From Bacteroidota bacterium (GTDB lineage: Bacteria > Bacteroidota > Bacteroidia > CAMBQF01): a stretch of DNA of 7,765 nucleotides. The position numbers were made by a program, and so were the translations under genes. Positions 6,001 to 7,765 of the stretch are shown here, piece after piece (position 1 is the first letter of the stretch; each line of letters opens with the position of its first letter). Under the pieces are notes generated by a model. It worked only from the letters and a program-made list of their open reading frames with translations, was not told the origin of the DNA and ran no database searches. The stretch is from positions 1 to 7,765 of the forward strand of contig JAIXUZ010000333.1 in the NCBI GenBank assembly GCA_027483285.1, in the 5' to 3' direction.

Positions 6001-7765
6001 ATGAAATTTAAGCTTAACCAACGCTTAAAAGTAAGACAACAAATGAAGATGAGGGCCAGGCTGGTTATCGCCGCTTCGGTTTTTGCATTCTTCACGGTTG
6101 TAGTGTCGCTTACTTTTATATTTAATATAGGAGATGTTAGAAGTATGTTAGCCCAAACCGATAGCGTAGACCGCTACTGGGTTGGCAACTCTGTTTATAC
6201 AAGCAGCTTTGATAACCAGTGGGAAACCGATGCCTGGGAACTGTCTAACGACAATGGAACGGGTAGCTGGGTATTATCTGGCGATGGTACAGGCACAATA
6301 ACGGTAGATAATGCAGCGGGTGGATACGCAAGCTCACTTAAACACTCGTATGATGGTGCTCCGTTATTGTTAACGTTGGATAAAAACTACGGACGTTTGG
6401 ATATGAACGTTACGGGCATTACAGGTGGCCGTACATTGGTTTCTGTTGATGCTGAACAATACGATGCTAACAACAACTATTTGTCAACTATTACAGTTAT
6501 GCACCCTGCAGCTTACTGCGGGTATTTTGTTATGTTGTTTGGCGACCTTTCTACATGGCATGCCAATGCAACTAAAGTGCGTTTTGTTATAAATGTAAAT
6601 AACCAATCGAGCACACAAGGCACTGCAAGCATAAACTACTTCTCTTACTCGAACGGTAGCCTTGATTGGAAAAACCCGGCTAACTGGGCAGCTTCAGATG
6701 GTGGCGCCGGTGGGCAAAGTGTACCCACAGGTACCGATGTAGCAATTTTTAGCGCAAGCAATACGGGTACATGTAATATAAACGGCCCACTAAACGTAGG
6801 CGGTATTACTATGGAAGCAGGCTACAACGGTATGATTCTTCAAAATGCTAACGAAGTAACAGTTGGCTCTAATGGTTTAATTGTAAACAACGGTACATTC
6901 CAGGGCGGCTCTGCTAATATTACCATTAACGGCCCGCTTACAATAGCCAGTGCATCGGCAACATTCAGGAGCTCATCGTTACTATTAAACCTAAACGGCG
7001 ACTTTACCATGAGCGCGGGTACGTTTACCCACAATAGTGGCCGAGTAGTGTTAGGCAATAACATGACATGGACAGGTTCTACAACATTAAACGAATTAAA
7101 CATATCTGCAACCGGTACTAAAACATTCAACTTTGCAACCGGCACTACGATAACTGCTAATAGCACTTTTACCTTAGAGGGTACAGGCAATATTATTATG
7201 AATGGCGACGGTATTATTGCTGCCAAAGCAGACCTTTTAAATACTAATACCGGCACCAATGGCGGGGGCACAGCCACAGTGCTTGTAAATGGTACAGGCG
7301 CACAGGTGCTAACAGGTAATACTACTGTAGGCGCTGGTCGCTACCCTAAACTAACGTTTGATAAAGCTTCGGGTACACTTACGGTTACCAACACCGTATC
7401 CGTAGGCAACAACTTTATCTACATTAAAGGCGGCACAACAACAACAGGTTCAACCTTTGCTTTTGGTGGTGCTAACCTAACGGTTGATGCGCAAGGCATA
7501 TCAGCCAACATGAACTTTAATAATGTACATATTGACCATAATACGGCAACTACGGCAGGTGTATTTACTGTAGGTGGTACATTAGATATTGCCAGCGGCG
7601 CAACACTAGAGCTTGCCGGTTTTGATGCAACAGTATCGGGCAACACAACAGCTGCAGGCACTATTAAAACCACCAGTGCTACAGGTACTAAAACATTCAA
7701 CAACCTTGTTATTTCTTCGGGTGGCACATGGGATGCATCAACCGTTGATGAAGAGTTTGTTGTTA
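6001..7765 (+). CDS. Large exported repetitive surface protein, N-terminal part (3' truncated)
   Basis: The frame from ATG 6001 stays open through the window end (588 codons, no stop), so the gene is incomplete. The start is Lys/Arg-rich (residues 1-20), then comes a hydrophobic segment (21-43) and a likely signal-peptidase site at SMLA-QTD after residue 51. ATGs at 6043 and 6049 (residues 15 and 17) would shorten the long basic leader and are possible alternatives. RYWVG follows at 58-62. About 64-215 is a beta-rich domain resembling a jelly-roll or carbohydrate-binding fold. WKNPANWAASDGGAGGQSVPTGTD follows at 223-246, a signature I associate with Bacteroidota surface proteins. The rest is Thr/Asn/Gly-rich short beta strands, probably a beta-helix or stacked beta modules, with SATGTKTFN occurring at 369-377 and 559-567. 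A type IX secretion C-terminal domain would be expected beyond the window. The likely role is an adhesin or structural cell-surface protein; the ligand is unknown. A terminator upstream implies its own promoter. Confidence 0.85.
   Translation, partial: MKFKLNQRLKVRQQMKMRARLVIAASVFAFFTVVVSLTFIFNIGDVRSMLAQTDSVDRYWVGNSVYTSSFDNQWETDAWELSNDNGTGSWVLSGDGTGTITVDNAAGGYASSLKHSYDGAPLLLTLDKNYGRLDMNVTGITGGRTLVSVDAEQYDANNNYLSTITVMHPAAYCGYFVMLFGDLSTWHANATKVRFVINVNNQSSTQGTASINYFSYSNGSLDWKNPANWAASDGGAGGQSVPTGTDVAIFSASNTGTCNINGPLNVGGITMEAGYNGMILQNANEVTVGSNGLIVNNGTFQGGSANITINGPLTIASASATFRSSSLLLNLNGDFTMSAGTFTHNSGRVVLGNNMTWTGSTTLNELNISATGTKTFNFATGTTITANSTFTLEGTGNIIMNGDGIIAAKADLLNTNTGTNGGGTATVLVNGTGAQVLTGNTTVGAGRYPKLTFDKASGTLTVTNTVSVGNNFIYIKGGTTTTGSTFAFGGANLTVDAQGISANMNFNNVHIDHNTATTAGVFTVGGTLDIASGATLELAGFDATVSGNTTAAGTIKTTSATGTKTFNNLVISSGGTWDASTVDEEFVV
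7114..7131 (+). repeat. In-frame direct repeat, copy 1 (encodes GTKTFN)
   Basis: GGTACTAAAACATTCAAC occurs here and again at 7684-7701, identical over 18 bases and offset by 570 bp (190 codons), so both encode GTKTFN in the surface-protein frame. The preceding codons also encode Ser-Ala-Thr in both copies, but with different third bases. The flanking protein differs, so this marks a recurring module boundary rather than a recent whole-module duplication. Confidence 0.85.
7684..7701 (+). repeat. In-frame direct repeat, copy 2 (encodes GTKTFN)
   Basis: This is identical to 7114-7131. Here it continues into NNLVISSGGTWDAS (567-580), a form of the module I recognise from other Bacteroidota repetitive surface proteins, whereas copy 1 continues into FATGTTITANSTFTLEG. 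Further copies may lie downstream of the window. Confidence 0.85.

Noticed and set aside
6840..7727. Two Val/Pro/Leu-rich open frames on the minus strand (6840-7277 and 7419-7727)
   Set aside because: Both are antisense to the continuous plus-strand frame from 6001. The low-complexity hydrophobic products are what Thr/Asn/Gly-rich coding gives when read backwards.

Overview
The window looks like chromosomal DNA from a member of the Bacteroidota. Coding regions have moderate to low GC. Exported proteins have signal peptides ending in A-Q. Three places carry the TAnnTTTG -7 promoter element typical of this phylum, Shine-Dalgarno sites are mostly absent, and the last gene encodes a repetitive Thr/Asn/Gly-rich surface protein of the type common in these bacteria. 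I cannot name a genus. There are no tRNA or rRNA genes, insertion sequences, CRISPR arrays or phage genes.

Layout. (1) Positions 1-516, plus strand: the C-terminal part of a GT14 (core-2/I-branching type) glycosyltransferase, cut by the window edge. (2) Positions 528-2605, minus strand: two genes encoding different beta-propellers, a secreted sialidase-like protein (upstream) and a cytosolic seven-repeat WD40 protein (downstream). The WD40 gene also appears to have its own promoter. (3) Positions 2745-5715, plus strand: two tandem, diverged TraB/GumN-family periplasmic proteins, then an ECF-type sigma-70 factor, then a four-helix membrane protein whose start codon lies inside the sigma gene. 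The small gaps (12 bp, then a 20 bp overlap) suggest co-transcription. (4) Positions 5716-6000: a 285 bp intergenic region holding a strong intrinsic terminator that separates this cluster from what follows. (5) Position 6001 to the window end, plus strand: the first 588 codons of a large exported surface protein with no stop in the window.

How the genes may work together. The sigma factor and the overlapping membrane protein form a plausible transcription-control pair. The two periplasmic TraB/GumN proteins sit directly upstream of it. Members of that superfamily include TIKI-type metalloproteases, so one hypothesis is an envelope-sensing module in which periplasmic enzymes feed a membrane-tethered sigma regulator. 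This rests on gene order only. The remaining genes (glycosyltransferase, secreted propeller, surface protein) all concern the cell surface or export, but nothing in the sequence ties them to one pathway.
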